Part shown: in pieces, positions 37,706 to 46,237 of the stretch
How positions within the stretch are numbered: the first letter of the stretch is position 1
How the letters are laid out: each line of letters opens with the position of its first letter
NCBI RefSeq assembly: GCF_000737195.2
Contig: NZ_JALM01000019.1
Span: forward strand, 22,790-86,789
Origin: Sciscionella sediminilitoris
GTDB taxonomy: Bacteria; Actinomycetota; Actinomycetes; Mycobacteriales; Pseudonocardiaceae
Direction: 5' to 3'
DNA: 64,000 nucleotides
Translations under genes and position numbers: made by a program
Notes under the pieces: model-generated
The model's input: the letters and a program-made list of their open reading frames with translations, nothing else
Databases searched by the model: none
What the model was told of the DNA's origin: nothing

Positions 37706-39181
37706 ATGACAGAACCATTGCGTATCGACACCGACGAGGCCACCGACCTCGGCGGCGTCTACATCTCCGGAGACCCCATCGGCACGCCCGAGCAGGCGCC
37801 CTCGACCGGCGAGCTCGAGCTGGAGGAACGTTCCTCGCTACGCCGGGTCGCGGGCCTGTCCACCGAGCTCACCGAGGGCTACGAGGTCGAGTACCGCCAG
37901 CTGCTGCTCGAACGGGTCGTGCTGGTGGGGGTGTGGACCCAGGGCAGCGCGGAGCACGCCGAGGCCTCGGTCGCCGAACTCGCCCGGCTCGCCGAGACCG
38001 CGGGTTCCCAGGTGCTCGAGGCCCTCGTGCAGCGCAGGCAGCGGCCCGACCAGTCGACCTATATCGGCTCGGGAAAGGTGCAGGAGCTGCGCGACATCAT
38101 CGTCTCGACCGGGGCGGACACGGTGATCTGCGACGGTGAGCTCTCCCCGGGCCAGCTGCGCAATCTCGAGGAGAAGCTGAAGGTCAAGACGATCGACCGG
38201 ACGGCGCTGATCCTGGACATCTTCGCCCAGCACGCCCGCTCCAAGGAGGGCAAGGCGCAGGTCGAGCTCGCCCAGCTGAACTATCTGGTTCCCCGGTTGC
38301 GCGGCTGGGGGCAGACGCTGTCCAGGCAGGCCGGTGGTCGCGCGGGCGGCAGCGGTGGTGGTGTCGGGCTGCGCGGTCCCGGTGAGACCAAGCTGGAGAC
38401 CGACCGGCGGCGGATCAACAAGCGGATCGCGAAGCTGCGCAGGGAACTCGCCGAGATGCGCACCGTGCGGGAGACCAAGCGGGGGCGCCGGCTCGCCAAC
38501 GCCGTGCCCAGTGTCGCGATAGCCGGGTACACGAACGCCGGTAAGTCCTCCCTGCTCAACGCGGTGACCGGGGCGGGTGTGCTGGTGCAGGACGCGCTGT
38601 TCGCGACCCTGGACCCGACCACCCGGCGGACGAAGTCCCCGCAGGGCAGGACCTACACGCTCACCGACACGGTCGGGTTCGTCCGGCACCTGCCGCACCA
38701 GCTCGTGGAGGCGTTCCGGTCCACCCTGGAGGAAGTGGCCGAGGCGGATCTGCTCGTGCACGTGGTCGACGGCTCGGACACGATGCCGGAAACCCAGGTC
38801 AGCGCGGTGCGGGAGGTACTGGCGGACATCACCGCGGACACCGGGCGCGAGATGCCGCCGGAGCTGCTCGTGGTGAACAAGATCGACGACGCCGATCCGA
38901 TCGTGCTCACCAAACTGCAGGGTGAACTGCCCGATGCGCTGTTCGTCTCCGCGCACACCGGCGCCGGGATCGACAAACTGCGCGCCGCGATCGGTGACCG
39001 ACTGCCCAAACCGGGCATCGAGGTCGAGGCACTCGTGCCGTATGCCAGGGGTGATCTGCTGGCGAAGGTGCACGAGCAGGGAGAGGTACTCGGCAGCGAG
39101 CACGAGGACGAGGGCACCAGGGTGCGCGCGCTCGTGTACGGCGATCTCGCCGCGGCACTGGAGCCCTACGCGCGGCACTAG
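37706..39181 (+). CDS. hflX: Ribosome-associated GTPase HflX
   Basis: A 491-residue HflX, a ribosome-splitting GTPase used in stress and hibernation rescue. N-terminal HflX domain (TYIGSGKVQELRDII, TVICDGELSPGQLRNLEEKL), a linker with GGRAGGSGGGVGLRGPGETKLETDRR, then the G domain: G1 GYTNAGKSSL, G3 DTVGF and NKID. GTP-binding motifs are intact. ATG 37706 start. Rv2725c position. Confidence 0.95.
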   Translation: MTEPLRIDTDEATDLGGVYISGDPIGTPEQAPSTGELELEERSSLRRVAGLSTELTEGYEVEYRQLLLERVVLVGVWTQGSAEHAEASVAELARLAETAGSQVLEALVQRRQRPDQSTYIGSGKVQELRDIIVSTGADTVICDGELSPGQLRNLEEKLKVKTIDRTALILDIFAQHARSKEGKAQVELAQLNYLVPRLRGWGQTLSRQAGGRAGGSGGGVGLRGPGETKLETDRRRINKRIAKLRRELAEMRTVRETKRGRRLANAVPSVAIAGYTNAGKSSLLNAVTGAGVLVQDALFATLDPTTRRTKSPQGRTYTLTDTVGFVRHLPHQLVEAFRSTLEEVAEADLLVHVVDGSDTMPETQVSAVREVLADITADTGREMPPELLVVNKIDDADPIVLTKLQGELPDALFVSAHTGAGIDKLRAAIGDRLPKPGIEVEALVPYARGDLLAKVHEQGEVLGSEHEDEGTRVRALVYGDLAAALEPYARH

Positions 39182-39315
39182 CCCTACGCGTGGCACCGGC
39201 CCCACGCTGTGCTGGAGCCCGGTGCGAGGGACGGTGCCGCTCCGCGAATTTTCCCGGAGCGACCGGGGCACGAACCCGTGCGCTGTGCTTACCGGCGCAC
39301 GGGTCGGCGACCGGA

Positions 39316-40068
39316 TCAGAGCCGGCGCAGCACCGCGACGACCTTGCCGAGCACGCTCGCCTCGTCTCCGAGGATCGGCTCGTAGGCGGGGTTGTGCGGC
39401 ATGAGCCAGATGTGTCCGTCCCGGCGCTTGAACGTCTTCACCGTCGCCTCGCCGTCGATCATGGCGGCCACGATGTCCCCGTTCTCCGCGTTCGGCTGCT
39501 GGCGCACCACGACCCAGTCGCCGTCGGTGATGGCCGCGTCCACCATCGAATCGCCGACCACGTTGAGCAGGAACAGCGAACCCTCGCCGACGATCTCCTT
39601 CGGCAGCGGGAACACGTCCTCGACCGCTTCCTCGGCGAGGATCGGCCCGCCGGCGGCGATCCGCCCGACCAGCGGTACGTAGGAGGGGGTCGGATGTGTC
39701 GAGGACTCGGCCTCGGCATCCTCGGGGACCGCGGCCGCGGTCAGCACTCCCACCGCGCGCGGCCGGTTCGGGTCGCGGCGCAGGTAGCCCTTCTGCTCGA
39801 GCGCGCGCAACTGGTGGGCGACCGATGAGGTCGAGGTCAGCCCGACCGCGTCCCCGATCTCCCGCACGCTCGGCGGGTAGCCGCGTTCGCTGACCCAGGT
39901 CCGGATGACCTCGAGCACCTTGCGCTGGCGCACGGTCAGTACACCGAGTTCGTCGTCCTGTTCCGGGAACGGATGGACCTCGGCCTCGTGCTCGTTCGCG
40001 TCCGTTCCCCCGCCCGGCGGGTCTTCCCGCGCGCCGCCCCGGGCCGGTTTCCTTGGCTGGCCAGCCAC
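39316..40068 (-). CDS. lexA: SOS repressor LexA
   Basis: A 250-residue LexA. The N-terminal extension of ~40 residues is followed by the winged helix ([35 protein letters not shown]) that reads TCGAAC half-sites, then the cleavage site Ala-Gly in GRIAAGGPI, and the peptidase Ser in GDSMVDAAI with Lys in EATVKTFKR. Start GTG 40068 has a strong AAGGAGG. Divergent from the LysM gene across a 304-base region containing two LexA boxes and a tandem repeat. Confidence 0.97.
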   Translation of the reverse strand: MAGQPRKPARGGAREDPPGGGTDANEHEAEVHPFPEQDDELGVLTVRQRKVLEVIRTWVSERGYPPSVREIGDAVGLTSTSSVAHQLRALEQKGYLRRDPNRPRAVGVLTAAAVPEDAEAESSTHPTPSYVPLVGRIAAGGPILAEEAVEDVFPLPKEIVGEGSLFLLNVVGDSMVDAAITDGDWVVVRQQPNAENGDIVAAMIDGEATVKTFKRRDGHIWLMPHNPAYEPILGDEASVLGKVVAVLRRL

Positions 40069-40115
40069 GTGTGCCTCCTTGGTTCTCGCTCGTCCTCGTT
40101 CGCCGACTGTCGTCC

Positions 40116-40201
40116 CAGCCGTGTCGAGTTGTCTCAGCCGTCTCGAGTTGTCTCAGCCGTGTCGGTCGTTCAGCCGTGTCGGCCTGTCGCACGCCGTGTC
40201 G
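40116..40201. repeat. 17-20-base tandem repeat in the lexA leader
   Basis: Four imperfect units starting CAGCCGT(G/C)TCG occur head to tail at 40116, 40135, 40154 and 40171 (first two 19 bases and differing by one base), followed by a partial CGCCGTGTCG. They lie between the lexA start and its SOS box, so they are probably in the lexA leader RNA. No function known. Confidence 0.6.
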
Positions 40202-40249
40202 CTCACTGCGCAACCTCGCTGTTCAACCTAACCCCATTCGAGCCGCGGA

Positions 40250-40265
40250 TCAAACACGTGTTCGA
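40250..40265. promoter_or_regulatory. SOS box proximal to lexA
   Basis: TCAAACACGTGTTCGA matches the TCGAAC-N4-GTTCGA consensus at 11 of 12 positions (A in place of G at the third base). It is 182 bases upstream of the lexA start and is the likelier autoregulation site. Confidence 0.75.
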
Positions 40266-40330
40266 GCGACACGCCGCTCGCTGTCGATTTTTGTCGGTGC
40301 TTGGTGGTAGAACTTCGCACAGACATTCGA

Positions 40331-40346
40331 TCGAACTCATGTTCGA
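40331..40346. promoter_or_regulatory. SOS box proximal to the LysM (chiZ-like) gene
   Basis: TCGAACTCATGTTCGA is a perfect consensus match and the palindrome extends outward to 9-base arms (CGATCGAAC/GTTCGATCG, 40328-40349). It ends 26 bases before the LysM ATG, overlapping any promoter, so it should repress that gene strongly. Confidence 0.88.
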
Positions 40347-40372
40347 TCGGCCGTGAGATCGAGGAGGAAGTC

Positions 40373-40996
40373 ATGACGGCGGTGATGAATTCGGCGGCGC
40401 GGACGGGTGGGGAGCGTCGTGGGCGCGGGCACGTGGCGCGGGTACGGCGGTCGGCGACCCGGTCGCTGGCGCTCGTGAGTCCGGAGGCACCCGATCGGGC
40501 GGTTGCTCCGGAGCATTCCGAGGTGCCCGTTCAGCTGGTGCCGCCGCGGGTGGCTCCGGCGCGGGTGTCTGGGACGGCTTCCGGGGAGCGCACCCTGCGC
40601 AGGGCTCCCGGTGCCGGTGTGCGCCCGCGTGGCAGGCGTTCCGCGGCTCCGCTCGCGGTGGCCGGCGGTTCGGGCACGGCCGCGGCCTGCGCGCCGCGGT
40701 TCGCGTCCCGTCCCGCGCTCGTACTCGTGGTCGCCGGGGTGTGCACCGCGCTCGCGATCGCACTGCTCGCCGTGCTCTCCTCGGCGAGTTCCCCCCGGGT
40801 TCCGGAGCGCACGGCGATGGTGCAGGTGCGCGAGGGGCAGACGCTGTCCGCGATCGCCGAGGCCGCCGCGCCCGAGGTGGACGATTCGGCGATGCTGCGG
40901 CGCATCCAGGAGCTCAACGGGCTCACCTCGACCGCGGTGCGGGTCGGGCAGCCGATCGTGGTTCCCGTTTCGGAGGGATCCCGGCTCGCTCGGTGA
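40373..40996 (+). CDS. LysM-domain membrane protein, SOS-controlled (ChiZ/Rv2719c-like)
   Basis: A 207-residue protein. The first ~110 residues are Arg/Pro/Ala-rich and disordered, one transmembrane helix follows (~LVLVVAGVCTALAIALLAVL), and the C-terminus is an external LysM domain (VREGQTLSAIAEAA...IQELNGLTSTAVRVGQPIVVP) that binds peptidoglycan. Gene order lexA/LysM/nrdR and the perfect LexA box match Rv2719c (ChiZ), a DNA-damage-induced protein that delays division and was reported to have cell wall hydrolase activity. GAGGAGGAAG precedes the ATG. Function here is inferred from position and architecture. Confidence 0.85.
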   Translation: MTAVMNSAARTGGERRGRGHVARVRRSATRSLALVSPEAPDRAVAPEHSEVPVQLVPPRVAPARVSGTASGERTLRRAPGAGVRPRGRRSAAPLAVAGGSGTAAACAPRFASRPALVLVVAGVCTALAIALLAVLSSASSPRVPERTAMVQVREGQTLSAIAEAAAPEVDDSAMLRRIQELNGLTSTAVRVGQPIVVPVSEGSRLAR

Positions 40997-41083
40997 TCAC
41001 CGCAGCTCGCGCCCGGCATGTCGGAGCCGGGCGACACGTTGCCGGTGTCGGCTTGCGGTCTAGTGATCGACCACTTAAGCTCA

Positions 41084-41099
41084 CCCCTACATCTAGTAG
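41084..41099. promoter_or_regulatory. Candidate NrdR box upstream of nrdR
   Basis: CCCCTACATCTAGTAG fits the core of the NrdR consensus acaCwAtATaTwGtgt at 8 of 10 core positions. Only one convincing box is visible; NrdR usually binds two boxes ~31-32 bases apart, and the half-match near 41051-41066 is weak. Autoregulation is therefore tentative. Confidence 0.35.
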
Positions 41100-41114
41100 T
41101 TACAGTGGTGTTGT

Positions 41115-41176
41115 TAGTCCACAGGTTGGGGTTGACGAGCCGGAGTTATCCACCGGCTGTCCACCGCCAGTCCACA
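41115..41176 (+). promoter_or_regulatory. Cluster of four DnaA-box-like motifs upstream of nrdR
   Basis: TAGTCCACA (41115), TTATCCACC (41146), CTGTCCACC (41157) and CAGTCCACA (41168) lie in one orientation within 62 bases, each one or two mismatches from TTGTCCACA/TTATCCACA. They end 43 bases before the nrdR start. Motif evidence only. Confidence 0.4.
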
Positions 41177-41219
41177 GTGCGACCAACAGGATGTCCGTCG
41201 TCGAAGGGAGTGAGTCGTC

Positions 41220-41786
41220 GTGCGGTGCCCGTTCTGCAGGAGCACGGATTCGCGCGTTGTCGACTCCCGCGAGGTCGACGAGGGGCAGACGATTCGCCGG
41301 CGGAGGTCTTGCTCGGCATGTGACCGTCGATTCACGACAGTGGAACAGACGGTGCTCGCCGTGGTGAAACGCTCCGGGGTCACCGAGCCGTTCTCCAGGG
41401 ACAAGGTCGTCCGCGGTGTGCGGAGGGCCTGCCAGGGGCGGCCGGTCGACGAGGACGCGCTGCAGCAGCTCGCTCAACAGGTCGAGGAGACCGTGCGGGC
41501 GAGTGGATACTCCGAGGTGCCCACCGGTGAGGTCGGGCTCGCGATCCTCGGGCCGCTGCGGGCGCTGGACGAGGTCGCCTATCTCCGCTTCGCGAGCGTG
41601 TACCGCTCGTTCGAGTCGGTCGAGGACTTCGAGAAGGAGATCGCCGAGCTGCGCCTGGCGATCGCCGCGAAGTCGGAGGCCGCCGCGAAGGGCGAGGCGG
41701 GGGCGCGGACCGAGGCCAAGGCGAAGGACGGCACTGCCAAGGACGAGAAGGCGGGCGGCAGGCGGAAGGCCGAAGGCCAGACCTGA
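41220..41786 (+). CDS. nrdR: Transcriptional repressor NrdR
   Basis: A 188-residue nucleotide-sensing repressor of ribonucleotide reductase genes. The N-terminal zinc ribbon has Cys pairs in CPFC and CSAC, followed by RRRRSC and the ATP-cone domain ([24 protein letters not shown]...). Length exceeds the usual ~150-160 because of a ~38-residue Ala/Lys/Glu-rich tail at the C-terminus. GTG 41220 start. nrdJ follows after 72 bases, so it probably regulates its own operon, as in Streptomyces nrdRJ. Confidence 0.95.
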   Translation: MRCPFCRSTDSRVVDSREVDEGQTIRRRRSCSACDRRFTTVEQTVLAVVKRSGVTEPFSRDKVVRGVRRACQGRPVDEDALQQLAQQVEETVRASGYSEVPTGEVGLAILGPLRALDEVAYLRFASVYRSFESVEDFEKEIAELRLAIAAKSEAAAKGEAGARTEAKAKDGTAKDEKAGGRRKAEGQT

Positions 41787-41858
41787 CGGGTGTTCCGGTG
41801 CGGTAGGGCGCCGGATGGACAGGTGACATCGAACGTGGGAGCAAAGGGAGAGCTGGAC

Positions 41859-44717
41859 ATGACGGAATCGGTGCCGACATCGGCCGATGGTGACGCGGTC
41901 GAGGCCGCGCGGATCGCCGAGGGGGCGGCCGCCCAGGGCGTCAACGGCTGGAACGCCCCCGGTAAGGGGCTCGAGCTGCAGCGCGTGTACACCACGGCGG
42001 GGGTGCACCCCTACGACGAGGTGCGCTGGGAGCACCGCGACGTGGTCATGACCAACTGGCGGGACGGCTCGGTCAACTTCGAACAGCGCGGCGTGGAGTT
42101 CCCCGAGTTCTGGTCGGTGAACGCGACCAACATCGTCACGAGCAAGTACTTCCGCGGGGCGATCGGCTCAGAGGCGCGGGAACACAGCCTCAAGCAGCTC
42201 ATCGACCGGGTGGTGCGGACCTATGTCGCCACCGGTGTCGACCACGGCTACTTCGCCAGCCCGCAGGATGCCGAGATCTTCGAGCACGAGCTCACTTACA
42301 TGCTGCTGCACCAGGTGTTCAGCTTCAACTCCCCGGTCTGGTTCAACGTCGGGACCGCTTCCCCACAGCAGGTCTCGGCCTGCTTCATCCTGTCCGTCGA
42401 CGACACGATGGAATCGATCCTCAACTGGTACAAGGAAGAGGGACTGATCTTCAAGGGCGGCTCCGGTGCCGGCCTCAACCTCTCCCGTATCCGTTCCTCC
42501 CGTGAGCTGCTCTCCTCCGGCGGCACGGCGTCCGGTCCGGTCTCGTTCATGCGCGGTGCCGACGCGTCCGCGGGCACCATCAAGTCCGGCGGTGCGACCA
42601 GGCGCGCGGCGAAGATGGTCGTACTCGACATCGACCACCCGGACGTCGAGGAGTTCATCGAGACCAAGGCCCGTGAAGAGGAGAAGATCCGCGTCCTGCG
42701 CGACGGCGGGTTCGACATGGACCTCGGCGGTTCGGACATCTCCTCGGTGCAGTACCAGAACGCGAACAACTCGGTCCGGGTCACCGACGAGTTCATGCGC
42801 GCGGTCGAGTCGAACTCGAACTTCCCGATGCGCGCCCGGATGACCGGGGAGACCATCGACGAGGTGGACGCGAAGTCGCTGTTCCACAAGCTCGCGAAGG
42901 CCGCGTGGGAGTGCGCCGACCCCGGGGTGCAGTACGACGACACGATCAACGACTGGCACACCGCGCCCGAGTCCGGCCGGATCACCGCCTCGAACCCGTG
43001 CAGCGAGTACATGCACCTCGACAACTCGAGCTGCAACCTGGGTTCGCTCAACCTCATGAAATTCCTCGGTGAGGACGGCACCTTCGACGGGGTGACCTTC
43101 GCGAAGGCGGTCGAGTACACGATCACCGCGATGGACATCTCGATCAGCTTCGCCGACTTCCCGACCGAGGCGATCGGGGAGACCACGCGCAACTTCCGCC
43201 AGCTCGGCATCGGCTACGCCAACCTCGGTGCCCTGCTGATGGCGACCGGTCACGCGTACGACTCCGACGGTGGCCGTGCGCTCGCCGCCGGGATCACCTC
43301 GCTGATGACCGCCACCGCCTACCGCCGTTCCGCCGAGCTGGCCGGGGTGGTCGGCCCGTACGCCGGATACGCGCGCAACGAGCAGGCACACCGCAGGGTC
43401 ATGCGCAAGCACGCGGCCGCGAACGACATGATCCGCACGATGCACGGGAACGACCGTGCGGTGCAGAAGCTCGCCACCGAGGAATGGCAGCACGGCATCG
43501 AGCTCGGGATGCGCAACGGTTGGCGCAACGCGCAGGCCAGCCTGCTCGCGCCGACCGGGACCATCGGGCTGATGATGGACTGCGACACCACCGGTATCGA
43601 GCCGGATCTGGCGCTGGTCAAGTTCAAGAAGCTCGTCGGCGGCGGCTCGATGCAGATCGTCAACCAGACGGTGCCGCGTGCGCTGTCCTCGCTCGGTTAC
43701 CAGGACGAGCAGGTCGAGGCGATCGTGGAGTACGTCGCGGAGCACGGCAACGTCGTCGACGCACCCGGGCTGCGGCCCGAGCACTACGAGGTGTTCGACT
43801 GCGCCATGGGCGACCGCTCCATCAGGCCGATGGGACACGTGCGGATGATGGCCGCCGTGCAGCCGTTCCTCTCCGGGGCGATCTCGAAGACGGTCAACAT
43901 GCCAGAGGCGGCGACCATCGAGGATGTCGAGGAAATCTACTTCGAAGGCTGGAAGCTCGGCCTCAAGGCCCTCGCCATCTACCGCGACAACTGCAAGGTC
44001 GGGCAGCCGCTCTCGGCGGGCAAGAACTCGAAGGAAGAGGCCAAGGAGACGGTCGTCGAGTACCGGCCCGTCCGCAAGCGCCTGCCGAAGAAGCGCCCGA
44101 GCCAGACCGTGTCGTTCACGGTCGGCGGTGCCGAGGGGTACCTGCACGCCGGTTCCTACCCGGACGACGGGCTCGGCGAGATCTTCGTCAAGCTCGGCAA
44201 GCAGGGCTCCACGCTCGCCGGTGTGATGGACGCCTTCTCCATGTCGATCTCCGTCGGTCTGCAGTACGGCATTCCGCTCGAGTTCTACGTGCAGAAGTTC
44301 TCCAACCTGCGCTTCGAGCCGGCCGGGATGACCGACGACCCGGACGTGCGGATGTCCACCAGCGTGCTCGACTACCTGTTCCGGCGTCTGGCCCTGGACT
44401 ACCTGCCGTACGAGAAGCGGGTCCAGCTCGGCATCTTCACGGCTGAGGAGCGCACGGCGGCGGTGGCCGCCGAGAGCTCCGACGGCGACGATGTCGACCT
44501 CGAGGGCCTGCGGACCACGGTCGACTCCACCGCGCGGCGCGAGGAGATCGACAGCGGTGAGAAGACGAGCGGGGCGCACAGTTCGACGGAACTGGTCGAG
44601 CTCCAGCTGGGCAAGGCCGCCGACGCCCCGCTGTGCATGACGTGCGGGACCAAGATGCGTCCCGCGGGCTCCTGCTACGTGTGCGAGGGCTGCGGTTCGA
44701 CCTCCGGCTGCAGCTAG
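41859..44717 (+). CDS. nrdJ: Adenosylcobalamin-dependent (class II) ribonucleotide reductase
   Basis: A 952-residue NrdJ that makes deoxyribonucleotides using a B12 radical, with no oxygen requirement. Barrel motifs are visible: SVDDTMESILNWYKEEGLIFKGGSGAG, NPCSEYMHLDNSSCNLGSLN and the late PTGTIGLMMDCDTTGIEP loop. The C-terminus has a CMTCGTKM...CYVCEGCGSTSGC cysteine array used for re-reduction. GGGAG precedes ATG 41859. No cobalamin riboswitch was recognised upstream, unlike Streptomyces nrdABS. Terminated by an 18-pair hairpin. Confidence 0.97.
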   Translation: MTESVPTSADGDAVEAARIAEGAAAQGVNGWNAPGKGLELQRVYTTAGVHPYDEVRWEHRDVVMTNWRDGSVNFEQRGVEFPEFWSVNATNIVTSKYFRGAIGSEAREHSLKQLIDRVVRTYVATGVDHGYFASPQDAEIFEHELTYMLLHQVFSFNSPVWFNVGTASPQQVSACFILSVDDTMESILNWYKEEGLIFKGGSGAGLNLSRIRSSRELLSSGGTASGPVSFMRGADASAGTIKSGGATRRAAKMVVLDIDHPDVEEFIETKAREEEKIRVLRDGGFDMDLGGSDISSVQYQNANNSVRVTDEFMRAVESNSNFPMRARMTGETIDEVDAKSLFHKLAKAAWECADPGVQYDDTINDWHTAPESGRITASNPCSEYMHLDNSSCNLGSLNLMKFLGEDGTFDGVTFAKAVEYTITAMDISISFADFPTEAIGETTRNFRQLGIGYANLGALLMATGHAYDSDGGRALAAGITSLMTATAYRRSAELAGVVGPYAGYARNEQAHRRVMRKHAAANDMIRTMHGNDRAVQKLATEEWQHGIELGMRNGWRNAQASLLAPTGTIGLMMDCDTTGIEPDLALVKFKKLVGGGSMQIVNQTVPRALSSLGYQDEQVEAIVEYVAEHGNVVDAPGLRPEHYEVFDCAMGDRSIRPMGHVRMMAAVQPFLSGAISKTVNMPEAATIEDVEEIYFEGWKLGLKALAIYRDNCKVGQPLSAGKNSKEEAKETVVEYRPVRKRLPKKRPSQTVSFTVGGAEGYLHAGSYPDDGLGEIFVKLGKQGSTLAGVMDAFSMSISVGLQYGIPLEFYVQKFSNLRFEPAGMTDDPDVRMSTSVLDYLFRRLALDYLPYEKRVQLGIFTAEERTAAVAAESSDGDDVDLEGLRTTVDSTARREEIDSGEKTSGAHSSTELVELQLGKAADAPLCMTCGTKMRPAGSCYVCEGCGSTSGCS

Positions 44718-44745
44718 CCGGTCGTCGGATCGACGGATCCTGAAC

Positions 44746-44790
44746 CGAACGAGCGCGAAGCGGTGTCGAACGCCGCTTCGCGCTCGTTCG
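44746..44790. terminator. Long perfect hairpin terminator after nrdJ
   Basis: CGAACGAGCGCGAAGCGG and its exact complement form an 18-pair stem with a nine-base loop, 29 bases after the nrdJ stop. No T-tract, but this is the usual form of strong stem terminators in GC-rich actinobacteria. Confidence 0.8.
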
Positions 44791-44820
44791 TGTCTGACTA
44801 CCCGCGGAAAGGGAATATCC

Positions 44821-46023
44821 ATGGCGGACAGCCATTCGCTTGCGGTGGCCCAGCGATCGCTCGGTGATCCGGCCGTTCACTATCCGCTGTGGCCACCGCT
44901 GACCAGTGGCTGTCCGCGGACGAGCAGTGCGGAGTTCGCCTACCCGGTCGAGGTCGACTACGACTACGAGCGGGTCCCCGGGGAACTGTTTCCGGACTCG
45001 TGGAACGGAGACGGCCTCGAGCGCTGGGCTCCGCTGCTCCCACCGCTGCTCGCTCCCGGACTCGGCGAGGGCGGCACACCGCTCGTGGAGCTCGCCGGAA
45101 ACGTCTACGTCAAGGACGAGTCGCGCAATCCCACGTGGAGCCACAAGGACCGGCTGAACCGCTGCGCGGCCAGTGCCGCCGTCGGAGTGGGCGCGGAGGG
45201 CATCGTCGTGGCCTCGTCCGGCAACCATGGTGCCTCGGCTGCCGCGTACGCCGCTCGCGCGGGCCTGAAATGCGTGGTGCTCGCCTCGGCGGGCGCGCCG
45301 CCCGCCGTCGAGTCCTTCCTCCGTGCCTACGGTGCCACCGTGCTGACTGTTCCGGCGGATGCCCGATGGCCCCTGCTACGGCGGATCGTGGCGGAGTTCG
45401 GCTACCACCCGGTCAGCAACAGCACCCGGACGCACACCGGACACGCATTCGGTGCCGAGGGCTACAAGACCATCGCCTACGAGATCTTCGCCGACCTCGG
45501 AGTACCGGACTCCGTGTTCGTCCCGACCGGGTACGGCGAGGTGCTCTTCGGTGTGTGGAAAGGATTCGTGGAGCTGAACCGGATCGGGCGCACCGGTCGG
45601 ATTCCCCGGATGTTCTCCTGTGAACCCGCCGCCGGTGGCCCGCTCGCCCAGGCTGTCGCCCTCGGGCGCGATGCCATGCAGGTGAACGTCGGGCCGACGG
45701 CGGCTTACGCGATCGACACGCCCGTGGGTGGCTATCGGGGCGTCCGCACGGTCCGGGAGAGCGGTGGGGCCGCTCTGCTCGTCGACGACGCCGAGATGAC
45801 GCGCGCCCAGAACGAACTGTGCCGCAATGGCCTGTGGCAGGAGTTCTCGGCGACTGCCGGGCTGGCGGGCTTCCGGCAGCGGGCTCAGGGTGAGGAATTT
45901 CCCGGTCCGGTGGTATGTATCGCTACGTCGAGCGGTTTCAAGGATCAAGGTGTCGCAACCGGTATCCCGGGTGCCACCGAGCCCGATTGGGAGACGGTCC
46001 GCGAGGCGGTTCGCCGCGCCTGA
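44821..46023 (+). CDS. PLP-dependent enzyme, threonine-synthase-like
   Basis: A 400-residue fold-type II PLP enzyme. The PLP Lys is in NPTWSHKDRL (~residue 117), the phosphate-contacting loop SSGNHGASAAAYAA follows, and a GYKTIAYEIF block and a late ATSSGFKDQG segment resemble threonine synthase. The N-terminal ~60 residues (PLTSGCPRTSSAEFAYPVEVDY) are diverged from true ThrC. It could be threonine synthase-like, a diaminopropionate ammonia-lyase relative, or a specialised beta-replacement enzyme. No thr operon neighbours (hom, thrB) are present, so the housekeeping role is unlikely. Followed by nested inverted repeats. Confidence 0.7.
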   Translation: MADSHSLAVAQRSLGDPAVHYPLWPPLTSGCPRTSSAEFAYPVEVDYDYERVPGELFPDSWNGDGLERWAPLLPPLLAPGLGEGGTPLVELAGNVYVKDESRNPTWSHKDRLNRCAASAAVGVGAEGIVVASSGNHGASAAAYAARAGLKCVVLASAGAPPAVESFLRAYGATVLTVPADARWPLLRRIVAEFGYHPVSNSTRTHTGHAFGAEGYKTIAYEIFADLGVPDSVFVPTGYGEVLFGVWKGFVELNRIGRTGRIPRMFSCEPAAGGPLAQAVALGRDAMQVNVGPTAAYAIDTPVGGYRGVRTVRESGGAALLVDDAEMTRAQNELCRNGLWQEFSATAGLAGFRQRAQGEEFPGPVVCIATSSGFKDQGVATGIPGATEPDWETVREAVRRA

Positions 46024-46039
46024 CCGAGTCGCTTCCGGG

Positions 46040-46099
46040 GGATGACGCGGGTGCCCAGACCCCCAGTCCGGACACCCGCGCCGGTAGGGCTCGTCATCC
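46040..46099. terminator. Nested inverted repeats after the PLP enzyme gene
   Basis: Inner arms CGCGGGTG/CACCCGCG (46046-46080) are enclosed by GGATGACG/CGTCATCC (46040-46099). Seventeen bases after the stop codon, it is a plausible terminator or processing structure. The remaining ~135 bases to the next gene show nothing recognisable. Confidence 0.5.
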
Positions 46100-46237
46100 G
46101 CGGGAACGGATCGGTTCGGCGAGGGGATGGGGTGACTCGCCGACTCGGGGCACTCGATCCGTGGGTGGTCTGTGCGGGAAACGCCACCCGTGGCATCGCG
46201 GCCTGACTGCCCTTGCTGTGACGACCGGAGTCACCGG

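Noticed and set aside
41034..41076. Second NrdR box ~31-32 bases from the candidate box
   Set aside because: Best alignment near 41051-41066 matches only one half and the centre-to-centre spacing is 33, so two-box architecture is not claimed.
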